Below the pieces are notes generated by a model. That model was not told where the DNA came from. It was given only the letters and a program-made list of their open reading frames with translations, and made no database searches. A program made the translations under genes and the position numbers. A stretch of 64,000 nucleotides of DNA from Agapanthus africanus (Eukaryota; Streptophyta; Magnoliopsida; Asparagales; Amaryllidaceae). How positions within the stretch are numbered: the first letter of the stretch is position 1; every line of letters begins with the position of its first letter. The stretch lies in contig CM057346.1 of the NCBI GenBank assembly GCA_030015575.1, positions 564,206,315 to 564,270,314 of the forward strand. Reading direction: 5' to 3'. Shown here one piece after another: positions 53,501 through 64,000 of the stretch.

Positions 53501-55275
53501 AATTTTAAGTATCGATCCTCATATATCTTGTCTTGCAGGGCCGAGTCTTCCCGAAGAGGTGGCGGCAACCGCTGATCCTGAGGTAGCGGTGGAGGAGATA
53601 GCCGTGATTGCCAAACCCAGGGCGGCGGTGGGCGAGGTGGATGCAATTGCCGGGCTCGAGGTAGTGACCGGTAAGTCAGTCACGATTGCCGAGCCTGAGA
53701 TGGCTGTAGATGGGATGGCTACCACTGCCGAGCCCGAGGTGGCGATGGATGAGATAGCCATAATTGCTGAGCTCGAGGTGGCTGCTCCCTCTCAAGAGTC
53801 GGGTACCGCTTCAATCATCGCTCTTTTCGCCTGCGGCCCTTTGCCATCTCCCGGCGTCGCAAGTGTTACGACGGCTCTCGTAGAGTCAGGGGATGAGGCG
53901 ACGGGAGGTGAGACCATCCTGATGGAAGAGGATGAAGCAGTTGCTGTATCAAGTGACGCCATCGTCGTGGTTCCGACTGGCGACCCATCAGGTAGATTTT
54001 GGGTTATTGCTTTTCTTTTTATTCTGCAATCCTTTTCAATCTTTCCTGACAGTGTTTATCTTGTTTCTAATGCAGGTGCGGCCAGCGCTGCGGTTGCGTG
54101 ACCCGAGGCAATGCCATCAGCTACTGCCTTGACGGTGACACCTCCTCTACTCTCTCTCATACCATCTCAGATGTTGGAAGGTGCGGATTCGTGACCCATC
54201 AGTCTTATTTTTAAGCTGTATAACTTATGTACTGACGTTGCATTACTGCGTCCTTGCAGGAGTCCTTCTTGACCACCTATATCAGGTGTTGCACCCACAC
54301 TTCTCCTTCCTGTCAGAGATTAGTCCGCCTGCTGGTGTCGGTGACTATCTTTTCTAAACGACGTCCTTTCTTTAACGGGCAGTCGCATTACTGCTAACTC
54401 TTCTTTATATTGCTTGTAGCCTTAAAATTGAAGGAGGGGCCGAGGCTGTTGTTGCGCTACCAGCACTCCCAGCTCTACCCCCTGTTGCAGCCGGTATAGT
54501 AGACTCTATTTTTTGTGTATTTTCTTTATTTCCTGAGCCGACATCTGATTATGATCTATTTTGCAGCAGTCACATCGACTCCAGCCCCATTTGAGTCTCG
54601 CATTATGATGCCGACAGGGCCTTTTTCCAGGCGCCCATCCTCCAAAGGTGCTGGGACCAGTCTGCGCATGCTGAGCGAATATGTCGAGGAGCTTGACGCG
54701 GAGGCTCCTACATCTGCCGCAGATTTCGCTGCCGAGGTCAATCCAATGCTGGCGATGCTTTTGAACTTCCATGGTGAGGACGTCGTTGAGTCTTCAGTTA
54801 ATCGCTGCAGGGAAGTCGAGGCTTGCCTACATGAGCTTGAGCTTAGGCATCCCACTCCTGAGATTCTGGCTGTGGGCACTCAACGGGTTGCGTGGATCGA
54901 GCATAGCACTTCTTACTTCCACCATCTTGAACAAGAAGTGGCTTTAAAGCAGAAGAAATGTAAAGAAACTTCAAGCGAATCTGCTCGACTGCATGCTTAG
55001 GTTGATGCGAATGTTGCCCAGTTGAAAGTTATCTTCGGCGGCCTTCTGTGATGCATTTCTGATGGGTTAACCCTGAGGCAGAAGCTCGACGTTGTCGAGC
55101 GGGATGCACAAGATCGTGAAGTAGCTCAGCGGGCCGTCGAGGAACAACTTTCGTCTTACTTGCGGCAGCAAGCCCAGGTCGAAGCAGAGTTGGCCGCGGT
55201 AGCTGATCAAGAAGAGGGGCTGAGAGAAGTGCGCGAGCGGCTGATTGGATTATTGAAAGTGTTTTCCTCTCAATA
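50518..55275 (+). pseudogene. Antisense extra gene of element B: plant-mobile-domain-like protein, lightly damaged
   Basis: ATG at 50518 (MSFDASFPFVRSEGG). A one-base shift near 50712-50742 leads into 717 codons. Phrases such as FLEQWNIPTHTFLSLDREVS and LEEFAEVSGLPVIG resemble the plant mobile domain found in host MAIN/MAIL-type proteins and in transposons. Next come Pro/Arg-rich and basic stretches, then five degenerate units like IAEPEMAVDGMATT (53560-53790) and a coiled-coil C-terminus. Seven coding introns, all GT-AG and phase 1, are at 52855-52934, 53016-53088, 53473-53538, 53992-54075, 54181-54259, 54341-54419 and 54494-54566. Damage: TGA at 54099, a lost base in exon 54420-54493, stops at 54998 and near 55048. 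Element A has matching exons. Extra genes are known in Tat elements; this one's role is unknown. Confidence 0.75.
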
Positions 55276-56650
55276 ATTTTTTTTGTACCATTTGTAAATT
55301 TTGAATAAAATGTATCCATTTTTCTTTTATTCTTCCATAAGATGTATTTTGTACCCAACTGAATTTATGAATAAAAGATAAATTTCTTTCGCAATGTCAC
55401 GTGTTATCTCTTTGCTTTCTTCCTTTCTTTGTTGTCAGCATATCACTTTAGTAAGCATAGCCTGCAGATGATAGAGTGAGCATCCTGTTTTGAATTCTTT
55501 AAAAGATAATGATGGCTTAGAAAGCAGGTTCAGATCTGCTGCCTAAGACTTTTCAACTTCATGAGCCGTGAGGGTCTCATAAAGATTTTTCTCCCTACGA
55601 GTCGAGAGGATCTCGTATGTGTATTTTCTCCTTAAGAATCATGAGGATTCCCAAGTGTGGTTTCTCTTGAGAATCGTGAGGATCTCACAAGAGAATTTTT
55701 CCCTCTTACAAGTCGAGAGGACTCGTAAGTGGTTGTTTCCCTCCTCGTCGAGATTCGACTTTGGAGAGTGTGGTCCGTGAATAGTATGCAAGAGTCCATT
55801 TTGGACCGACTTGCAGGGCCCCAGTGCTTAGGAAATGGGTTTTTTTAATCCCCACTGCCTAAGGCTTTTCCCTGCGAGTCGAGACGAATCGAGAAGTTCT
55901 CGCAAAGACACCAATTTCCTCACGAGTCGGGACGAGTCGAGAAGTTCTCGCAAGAATGTCCTAACGTCGCAGTTAACCTTTGCTCTTTACGACAGAGGTC
56001 CTTTAGGGTCTGTGGTACTAGGGTTTTTTTTTACCCGTCGCACCGTCGTGTTGGCTGGTGTATTCCTCGACGCATAATCTTGCTGTTCGAGTAGCCTTGC
56101 GACTGTCGTGTCTCTGATTCCTTCGGGGGCTGGACAAGACGTCTTCAAGCAATCTACCTAGGCAGTTTGACCGTCGGAAGAGCAAGCGTTAGGAATTTTC
56201 TATGCCGCTTTTTACTTGAGGTTAGGCTCATTTTGGAGAGCCCCGATGAGTCATAACCACTCCGCGCTGGTGTAGGATGATCTCCGATAATCTTTCAGGT
56301 TTTATATGAGTTGCCGTTAAGACCATGAAGTTAGGAATTTGGCTCTCGCTTCGTTTGCTTTGGCGTTGCGTCTGCTGTATCGAGAAGAACGTCGAGATGG
56401 TGACCACTCCGCGCTGTTGTGGGATGATCTCCGATAGTCTTTCAGATTTTATATGAGTTACCGTCAAGACCTTGAAGCTAGGAATTTGGCCTTCGCTTCG
56501 TTTGCTTTGGCGTTGCGTCTGCTGTAACGAGACGAACGCTGAGGTGGTGACCACTCCGTGCTGGTGTGAGATGATCTCCGATAGTCTTTCAGGTTTTATA
56601 TGAGTTACCGTCAAGACCCTGAAGCTAGGAATTTGGCCTTCGCTTCGTTT
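55276..56650. repeat. Spacer of element B, left part: hairpin array and 155-bp tandem repeats
   Basis: After a probable polyadenylation region (AATAAAA near 55303 and ATGAATAAAAG near 55368) comes a hairpin array at 55560-55737, for example TACGAGA/TCTCGTA and CTTAC-AGTC/GACT-GTAAG. The segment 55980-56240 is homologous to 12010-12270 in element A. From 56265 to 56650 a unit of about 155 bp (with GATGATCTCCGATAGTCTTT and TTCGCTTCGTTTGCTTTGGC) repeats nearly three times. It is interrupted by the solo LTR and resumes at 59675. No gene. Confidence 0.7.
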
Positions 56651-56655
56651 GCTTT

Positions 56656-59600
56656 TGTAAACCCCCGTTCCCATCAATAAAATCTTCCTATATTTTCCTA
56701 GTTCCCCGAGTGTTATCCCCTTTTTTTCTCGTATTATTTTGTGTGAAGATTAGTTGCTTAGGTTTCAATATTTAATTTTTTCCAAAACAAAACATATATA
56801 TACTAAAACCCAAAACCTTTAAACCCAGCCTAAGCCCAAGAAAACAAAATAAAATAATTAAAACCATAAACCCTCCTCAGCCCAGCCCGGTAGACTAAAC
56901 TAAAACCAAATGAATTAATTAAAAATCCCGGCCCAGCCCAAGCTCCCCAGCCCGCGCCCGCACCTAATCCGACCCGACCCGCTCTAACCCATTATCTTCT
57001 CCTCCCTCGTTCTAAATTTTTCCCGCTCCTTTCTCTGTGTACCCCCCACGTCGCCAACGCCCACGTCGTCGCCCACGTTCCCACGCTCGCCGCCCACGAC
57101 CGCGCACCCCTCGAGCTCCTCAACCCCTCCTCGCCTCTCCAACTCCCTCCTGCATCACTCTCGTTCTCTTGTCTTCCTCACTCCATCGTTCACCAAACTC
57201 CAAGCTTCGAGCCTTCACCCACGACGACGACGATGACAACTAAACCACCTCGTCTTCCCTCCCTCGCTCTTATCGTCAGAGCTCGAACCCCCCACCTTGC
57301 CTGCACAGCCCTCCTCCTCCATCAACCGAGCTCCATTTCCAACCCTAACCATCACTGCACCACCTCGGCCACCACCTGCACCCCGACGCCGACGAGTCCC
57401 CACCACCTCGTCGATCCTCTACATCCTCAGCATCATCACCATTATCACCAAACCCGAGCCCCCACTACCTCACTCCCTCTCTCCAAACCCACTGCCATCA
57501 TCCCTAACCCCCGCTGTGCCCATCGCCGGAGCGACCACCGCCGACCATCGCCGATCCCAGCATGCCCCAGGAGATCCACAGCACCCCACTCCGTTTCCAG
57601 TGATCGCGAGCCATCCCCGGGCAACTCCGAAGACGAACCCGAAACGCGAGCCGAGGCCGTGAATCCAAACCGTGCCGTTCGTCATGCGTCCGTGCCGTTG
57701 CCGCTGCCGTGCGTCGCCAAGGCATCTCCAGGAAGTACCCTACTTGCTACATGCTAGATCATTTCCGTTACAATCCAAAATACCATTAATTCCGTGTTTA
57801 TAATTCATGAAACTTATAAGACATAAGTGTTTGATGCAAGACCCGAATGAAAACCTTCCATTAAACTGATGGAACTTGATTATATATGCTGGCCCATGTG
57901 GCAATGAACATTGTGGTGAAATTTGACGGGATAATTTAATCGTTACTGGCTTGAACTATCACCCCCAATTACAACAGTTAAAACTGAATATTTCCCGCGT
58001 CTGAAACTTGTTAAAATCGTAATTAATTGTGTACATATTGAAATGATGCGTTCGAGAGCTCAAATCGAAGCCGACTCGACTACCTAGAACCACATACAAG
58101 ATTTAAATTATTTCTATACTGAAAACACGACAGAAACCGGTTCGGAGTGCGACTCTGGACTGCAGTCCAGAGCAGCTCTGGCTGTTGATTTCTATCTCGT
58201 AATGCTTACTACTTTGCTGACTGAACTTTTATATTGCGGAACCCTATACTTTATTGAATATGAAACTGTTATCTAAATAACGCAAGTGATTTCACCCATT
58301 TTTATCGTCGTTTACTATTTAAAATTCAATTTAAAAGAACAGGACGTACAGCAGTCCCAAACAAAAACAGAACTGATACCCTATCGTTGAACAGTGAATA
58401 ACATCTGACGTAGAGATGCGATTGAGAATCCATCTGATGCTTTGGAAACCCTATTGAAAAACCTAAATTTCATTAAACTGTAGCGTCGCTAAATTCTGAT
58501 CCCAACTAGGTGAAAATTGTGTTGCGAAACGGACATTCAGTTCAGAAACTGAATTTCCTGCAGCGAACACTTAAAATGAAATGGCTGTAACTTGCAAACC
58601 CGAGATCCGATTGCACTGAAATAAATTTTTCTGAACTTCCAATCGAGTATACTTGTTACCGTATTTGTATTGTTTTACTGAATTTTGAACGCATGATTTA
58701 CTGTAAATTTTGTAAGCTTATAAGGTGCATAATAGTTCATATTACACATGACTTGTTAACTGCATAAATGTACATAACTTACCCAACGGCCATACACATA
58801 GTGATAGTGCGCGTTATTATTCAGTGTACAATGCATTATCGTGCGTGAATGATATTGGTTTAGGAGTGTCAAGTACGCCAATGGAAAAGTGAATGATTCG
58901 TGACAGTAATTAATACATTGAACAGTGATAAAACCGTGTTATTGGTGCATACTTGTACACGACTAAATCATAATCATCAATAGTGTAAACTTACAGAAAA
59001 AGGGGAAATCGAAGTGGAAAGAGTATCGTATTTAGGGAGGACCGTGATTTAGAGGATGATCATTCGAACAGCGACTCTTATATATATTAGGTAGGATCTA
59101 GCGATCCAGCTGACAGGGTTATGTCCAGGGCGTGTAGGCCGTTATTTCGGGTATGTACGAGACCCTCATTAAATATGATCCTCCTTTCCACAATTCGATT
59201 TCAAACATGACTTAGAGACTGATAGGGACACATATCATACTTTGCATCAATTAGTGACATAATGATTACCTGCATTTTACTTCCACTGTTATTATCTTAT
59301 TTGTCTGCTTCATGTCACTATTATAATATTGCTATTATGTCGCTCTGACGACCTGAGTATGCATGCTCAGTGATAGAGGTGGATTCGCCTGACCTCGAGA
59401 AGACCGTGAAGATCCAGACTAGTGAGCCAGTTACATTTCTACATTGATATTCCTGGTTAGTTGCCCGTTTGCTTACTTTCATTGAGCTCAGATTCCTTTA
59501 TACCTGATAGTTTTAGTGACTGCATTCTCTTTACCTGTATTGCATTTTACTGATCACCACATAATGCTAGAAGCCGAAATGTGACTACGACGGGATCTTT

Positions 59601-59669
59601 CCTTGATCATAGGAGCATGGCTGGCCTTGTCATCCTTGTATTCCGTATTTTAGGAAGCGGGGCGTGACA
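56656..59669 (+). repeat. Solo LTR in element B's spacer
   Basis: 3,014 bp from TGTAAACCCCCGTTCCC to AGGAAGCGGGGCGTGACA, flanked by a perfect duplication GCTTT (56651-56655 and 59670-59674) inside a repeat unit. Ends are of chromovirus type. It contains a C-rich block (56930-57720) whose Pro/Arg/Ser-rich frames on both strands look compositional, then ordinary AT-rich DNA to 59600 in which I see no gene. Confidence 0.88.
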
Positions 59670-59674
59670 GCTTT

Positions 59675-61254
59675 GTCGTTGCGTCTGTTGTATCGACTCG
59701 AATGTCGAGGTGGTGACCACTCCGTGCTGGTGTGAGATGATCTCTGATAGTCTTTCAGGTTTTATATGAGTTGCCGTCAAGACCTTGAAGCTAGGAATTT
59801 CGCCTTCGCTTCGTTTGCTTTGGCGTTGCATCTGCTGTAACGAGACGAACGCTGAGGCGGAGCTGGGATTTTTCCGTCACTCCGCTTTGTTTCGACCATG
59901 GGGTCTTTTGTTGACGTTGCATCTGCATCCTGTTGGCCTGCGAAGGAACGCCGTTGTTGACATTGCGTCTGCTGTAACTAGATGAATGTTGAGGTGGAGA
60001 TGGGATTTTGTCGTCACCCTGCTTTATTTTGACCATGGGGTCTTTTGTTGACATTGCATCTGCATCCTGCTGGCCTGCGAAGGAACGTCGTTGTTGACAT
60101 TGCGTCTGGTGTAGCGAGACGAATGCTGAGGTGGAGCTGGGATTTTGCCGTCACTCCGCTTTATTTTGACCATGGGGTCTTTTGTTGACGTTGCATCTGC
60201 ATCCTGTTGGACTGCAAAGGAACGCCGTTGTTGACATTGCGTCTGCTGTAACGAGACGAATGCTTAGGTTGTCTGTGAACCGTCGAGATTTGGAACTAGG
60301 GACTATGTCGTGGCTCCGTTTAATGGTGTAACATCTGTGTCCTGCTGGAATGAGGAGGCACACCATTGTTGGTCTCCAGGCTGTTGATGTGGCCATTGAG
60401 ATTTGGAACTAGAGACTTTGCCATGGCTCTGTTTCATTGCAACTCTGAGGTCGGTTGTCGACGTGACGTCTGCATCTGGTTGGAGTGAGGAGAAACGCCA
60501 TTGGTGATCTCTAAGTTGTCGATATTGACGTCGAGACCCTGAAGCTAGGGATCTTCCTTTGCTTCGTTTGTTGATATTGTGTCTGCAATATTGTGATAAA
60601 TGTCGAGATTGTCTCTAGGTTGTTTATGAACCGTCGAGATTTGGCTTCACTTTCTGATGGAGCCTGGTGGGGAGGTATGGTTCCCTCTTTGTTTGTGCCC
60701 CTGTATTGTATACAGGGATCGATGTGATCTCACATGTAGGGCAAAAAGTTTCATTCTTTCATCATTTTTTTTAATTCTTTCTGCGATACTCTATCATTTC
60801 AGATTTTTATATCGCGAAAATCGCGATTGCCCAATCATTTCGGCTATTTTTCGCTGTGCCCAATCATTTCGGCTATTTTTTTACTCGCTGCTTTTTATTG
60901 CGAGTTGTCCAATCATTTCAGCTATTCTGTATGCATATATTTTTACTTGCTGATTTTGTTGCAAGTTGCCCTATCATTTCGGCTATTTCATATGCATTTT
61001 TGGCTCGCTGATTTTTTATCGCGGGTATAGAACTTGGAATCTGGTGCCAATCTCAGCATCGCTGCAACTGGAATATTGCCAGGAGCGAATCATCATTTGC
61101 CATGAAAGGACTTGGAATTTGATACTGATTTAGGCATCAGCATCGCTACCACTGGGACATTGCCATGAGCGAATCAACATTTGCCATTGTCGATGTCGAA
61201 CAAAGGTGGCTTAGCAAACAGGGTTAGGATCCCGTTGACTAAGGCTTTTGACTT
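59675..61254. repeat. Spacer of element B, middle part: tandem repeats
   Basis: The 155-bp unit finishes at 59675-59855. From about 59860 to 60260 a unit of about 130 bp (CCATGGGGTCTTTTGTTGAC, GTTGCATCTGCATCCTG, GGAACGCCGTTGTTGAC) repeats three times. Diverged units follow to 60700, then T-rich repeats with CCAATCATTTCGGCTATTTT (60780-61010) and GCATCAGCATCGCTAC units (61050-61190). Much of it parallels 12480-13260 in element A. Confidence 0.7.
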
Positions 61255-61780
61255 TATGACCCGTAAGGGTCTCATAAAAGTGTTTCTCCCTACGAGTCGT
61301 GAGGATCTCTTAGGTGCGTTTTCTCCTTAGGAATCGTGAGGATTCTAAGTGTGTGTTCTCTTATAAGTCGGAAGGATCTTATAAGAGTGTTTTCTCCTTA
61401 TAAGTCGAGAGGACTTATAAGGGTCATTCACCATGTGAGCATATCCCTAGTCACTGGTGGGACTTTGTTAGGGAAATGTTTATTCGTGCCCGTGGATTGT
61501 ATACAAGGGTCAGCATTGAGCTGCTTGTAGGGCAACATTGGAGGTTGTGGTGGCCGCTTAAGAACAGGTTCAGATCCCTGTAGCTTAAGACTTTTGAATC
61601 CTATGAGCCGTGAGGGTCTCAAAGGGGGAATTCTCCCTACGAGTCATGAGGATCTCGTAAGTGTAATTTCTCCTTAGGAATCATGAGGATTCCTAAGTGG
61701 ATTTCTCCCTCGTGAGTCGTAAGGATCTCACGCAGGTGGTTTCTCCTTACAGGGTCGAGAGGACCTTGCAAGTGTCTTTT
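61255..61780. repeat. Hairpin array of element B's spacer
   Basis: About ten inverted repeats separated by a TTTCTCC-type spacer. They include a CTCTTATAAG/CTTATAAGAG unit (near 61359-61389), CTTATAAGTC/GACTTATAAG (near 61397-61421), TACGAG/CTCGTA (near 61638-61660), CTTAGGAATC/GATTCCTAAG (near 61673-61697), CGTGAG/CTCACG (near 61711-61732) and GGTC/GACC (near 61753-61765). The array matches 13323-13735 in element A unit by unit, with stem changes that stay paired. Confidence 0.72.
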
Positions 61781-62227
61781 AACGAGTTTGCGCCCTTTCG
61801 GATTTTCACAAAACTCGCCGGTAGTCCTGCTGCTTTTACTCACGGAGCCTTTTCGGGTTTTCATCCGTGCCCATCTCTCTTGTGGACATACTGTTTTTTT
61901 TAAAATGAGTATATGCCCTTTCGGGTTTTCACAAACATCGTCGGTAGTCATGCTGTTTTTACTCACGGAGCCCTTTCAGGTTTTCATCCGTGCCCATCTT
62001 GCTTATGGACGTTCCGTTTTTTTTTGCGTCAGACTTTGGATGCTGCGGTCCGTAGTAGTTTATAGACGTTTCGGTCAATTGCAAGTTTTAGGACATTGCG
62101 GTCCATTGTTAGTTTAACGACATTTCGGTCCGCCGTTGCCATATTTGAGGCGAGTTTCTAGTTTACGGACTTTTTGGTCCATCGTTGCTTCATTTGAGGC
62201 GAGTTTCTAGTTTATGGACTTTTCGGT
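61781..62227. repeat. CTTTCGGGTTTTCA and GGAC repeats beside gag of element B
   Basis: A unit of about 120 bp (CCCTTTCGG-TTTTCACAAA, CTTTTACTCACGGAGCC, TTTTCATCCGTGCCCATC) occurs twice at 61787-62012. It is followed by four or five GGAC...GGTCC units at 62040-62225, as in 13740-14440. It joins directly onto the truncated gag at 62228. Confidence 0.65.
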
Positions 62228-64000
62228 CTAAGGGGTTTTCTCTATGAATGAGCACGATGCCCCCGGCATGTCCACCTTTTTAGAGGCATGAGGTTGTGGT
62301 GGGTTCACCTTCCAATTTTCGGATAATGCGAACTTGTCTAGTTGGTATTGGTCCTCAATCCAGCCTTTGAAGACGAAGCAATCTTCGATTGGATGGCTTA
62401 CTACTTGGTGGTAAGGGCAGTAATTAGGATTGTTGACATCGCCTGGCTGCAACGGACGTTTTGGATCCAGCAGATTGATGAGTCTGTTGCGCACTGCCAG
62501 CTCGAACAGTCTCCTCGTTTTATCCTGGGGAAACGGGTAAGGACATCCCAGTCTCTCCTTGAGGGATGGGCGTGGACACACGTTGTTTTGGCGAACAACC
62601 GGCTTTAAGTTGCTTGGCTGTTGTTGAGTATTGGCAACGAAAGTTGCTTTTCCTTTCCCCTTTTCATTCCAAGGATCCGTCTTTGAAGGAGACGGTCTAT
62701 GACCCATCTGGTCCATTTGGGCCAGCTTGTCAATCAAGGCCTGGAACGTGGTCGGCTTGAAGAACATCATGAATTGGGAAATAGTTGCTTGAGGGTCAAG
62801 AGTACTCACGAACATGCCTATGGCTGGAGCTTCCTCTATGCGCTGTTCACACTTTGACCATAGGTTTCACCACCAGATTGCATACTGCACGCATGTCTTT
62901 CCTGGCTTCACCCTGGCATTGATTAACGCTATGATTGGGTGCGTTCGCTAGCGCTCGCAAAACGTTGGGTGAATAGTAGCTCCATCTCTGCAAAAGTTTT
63001 GACGGAGTCGTTAGGAAGTTCCGAATACCACTCAAATGCTGTCTCTGACAAGCTGCCAACAAACTAGCGGAGCAGTAGTTTATCATCACCTCCAGTATTA
63101 CCGCACAAGGCTCTAAATTGAGCAACATGTTGGTGCGGGTTTCCCGTCCCCTTATATACATGGAATTTGGGGATCGTGTATCCCGGCGGGTACTTTATTT
63201 GGTCGTACCAACCCGAATAGGGTCATCCAGTCTTAACAACCTGACCGACCGCTTCATTCACCTGGTGAGCTCGTATCTGTTGAGCGATGTAATCATTCAG
63301 AGCATCTTTTGAGATGTTCTCCTCTTTGGCTGCTGAACAAGCTGGAGGAGGGTTTGATGTCTCCGCTCGGTCATCTTCGAGGATAATCGGAGGGGCTTCA
63401 GCTGGAGGATCCGACTGTAACATCTTCCCGACCATGTCTTGGAATAGAAGGGTCATTTGTTTTATATTGGCCGCTTGTTCCGCGGCCAATATAAAACTTC
63501 CTCTCAAGCATTCTCCGAAGGAATTCGGCATCAGTTTCTTGCTCACGATGCTGCTCCGATGATGTTTCCGGGCTTGCTTTTGGTCCCGTGAGTGCGGCCA
63601 TGACTGTTAGCATCTCTTGGAGCTTTTGTTGTTATTGCTCCTGAGCCTTAGTCATTGATCGCGTAAGCGGTTGATGACCTGTGGAGATACGGCTAGCTTC
63701 TTTTCCGGATGCCATATAGACGGTATGCATCATCATGTCCCCAGACTTAGGGCGTTTAGGCTCAGTGTCCTTGCGATTCGTTGCAGACTCAGGGATTTTC
63801 TCCGGCCTTCTCCTCTTGTGGGCGGTCGAAGTTGAGGGGGCTGTTGCAGTAGGCACCCAAGTAGCTGCCGCCTTCTGTGGCTTGACAGGATGGTTCTCTT
63901 CTTGCCAAACCTTCATCTTTTTCTGTCGGCGGGGATAGTCTTGATCTATCATGGAGTCCTGGACCTGTCCCCAAACCTTATAAATTTTAGAGGACAGACG
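62228..64000 (-). pseudogene. Element B gag, frameshifted, N-terminus outside the window
   Basis: From the right edge: RLSSKIYKVWGQVQDSMIDQ, a Lys/Arg-rich region and MTKAQEQ, with a stop near 63632. A segment with a coiled-coil-like stretch and a 39-bp perfect hairpin follows (63223-63613, two frames), then capsid remnants (63161-62847). A 195-codon frame (62815-62228) holds GKGKATFVANTQQQP, YCPYHQVVSHPIEDC (a Cys/His motif) and MPGASCSFIEKTP before a stop. All parts match element A (40876-39000). In A the gag continues about 260 residues further into the protease; here it stops at the repeat boundary. Confidence 0.78.
63459..63497. repeat. Perfect 16-bp inverted repeat with 7-bp loop in gag
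   Basis: GTTTTATATTGGCCGC, then TTGTTCC, then GCGGCCAATATAAAAC. Element A has no such palindrome at this place (40270-40310) and the reading frame changes across it in B. Confidence 0.9.

Larger units (their letters stand above)
46735..64000 (-). mobile_element. Element B: Tat-like element with antisense extra gene and no pol
   Basis: Read from the right edge: gag (64000-62228), GGAC repeats, spacer with hairpin arrays (62227-55276, split by a solo LTR), the plus-strand extra gene (55275-50518), polypurine tract and the 3' LTR (50485-46735). The 5' LTR would lie beyond the window. Gag, spacer and extra gene are homologous to element A in the same order, but nothing of protease, RT, RNase H or integrase lies between gag and spacer. 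ACTTC (46730-46734) left of the LTR is the predicted target duplication. Confidence 0.7.

Noticed and set aside
56228-56677. 149-codon minus-strand frame with repeating SKRSEGQIPSF
   Set aside because: Produced by a repeat of about 155 bp whose length happens to keep the frame; no start context or known family, and it ends in a solo LTR.
57037-57757. Pro/Arg-rich frames on both strands, up to 174 codons
   Set aside because: C-rich, codon-poor block inside a solo LTR; long frames on several strands at once are compositional.
61255-61780. CRISPR-like reading of the hairpin array (similar repeats with variable parts)
   Set aside because: Units are imperfect inverted repeats with variable stems, not identical direct repeats with unique spacers, and the context is a plant retroelement with no cas genes.

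Overview
The window is flowering-plant nuclear DNA made almost entirely of nested LTR retrotransposons. I find no host gene, rRNA, genuine tRNA gene or CRISPR array. The evidence is Ty1/copia and Ty3/gypsy reading frames of plant type, long LTRs with TG...CA ends, 5-bp target-site duplications (TSDs), plant-style GT-AG introns and TATA boxes. The species cannot be told from the sequence.

Layout. (1) 1-8045: minus-strand copia element of the Angela/BARE type, with its 5' LTR, a 2-kb leader and an apparently uninterrupted gag-pol frame that leaves the window at base 1. (2) 8046-46734: element A, a minus-strand Ty3/gypsy element of Tat-like organisation, heavily interrupted. On the plus strand it carries an intron-containing extra gene related to the plant mobile domain (8046-11669). 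Then come structured-repeat spacer DNA (11670-14529), integrase and the RNase H tail (14530-16120), protease and gag pieces (36474-44396), a primer binding site and a partial LTR (44548-46734). (3) 16126-35699: plus-strand gag-only gypsy-like element (TR-GAG type) lying in A's pol. Its gag is broken by a solo copia LTR (20194-22312), and its 3' LTR by a complete, very young copia element (22845-33008, TSD AAATC, LTRs almost identical). (4) 40882-43603: solo LTR inside A's gag (TSD GCTGT). (5) 46735-64000: element B, a relative of A, also minus-strand. It has a 3.75-kb LTR, a nearly complete plus-strand extra gene (50518-55275), spacer repeats split by a solo LTR (56656-59669, TSD GCTTT), and gag (62228-64000) but no pol.

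How it works together. In A and B, gag-pol and the extra gene lie on opposite strands. In B's LTR a minus-strand TATA box (48945) would drive the retroelement and a plus-strand TATA box (49732) the extra gene, with six CACGTGGCGC boxes between them. The 5'-UTR intron of the extra gene starts in the LTR and ends across the polypurine tract, so that tract's complement serves as the pyrimidine tract of the splice acceptor. Seven further phase-1 introns interrupt the coding part, mostly at the same places in A and B. Because genomic RNA is the opposite strand, these introns would survive retrotransposition.

The second unusual theme is structured repeats. The A and B spacers, and B's LTR, hold arrays of short hairpins whose stems differ but stay paired. 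The copia leaders hold three hairpins with a compensatory change between two copies. Function is inferred throughout; all comparisons were made by eye.
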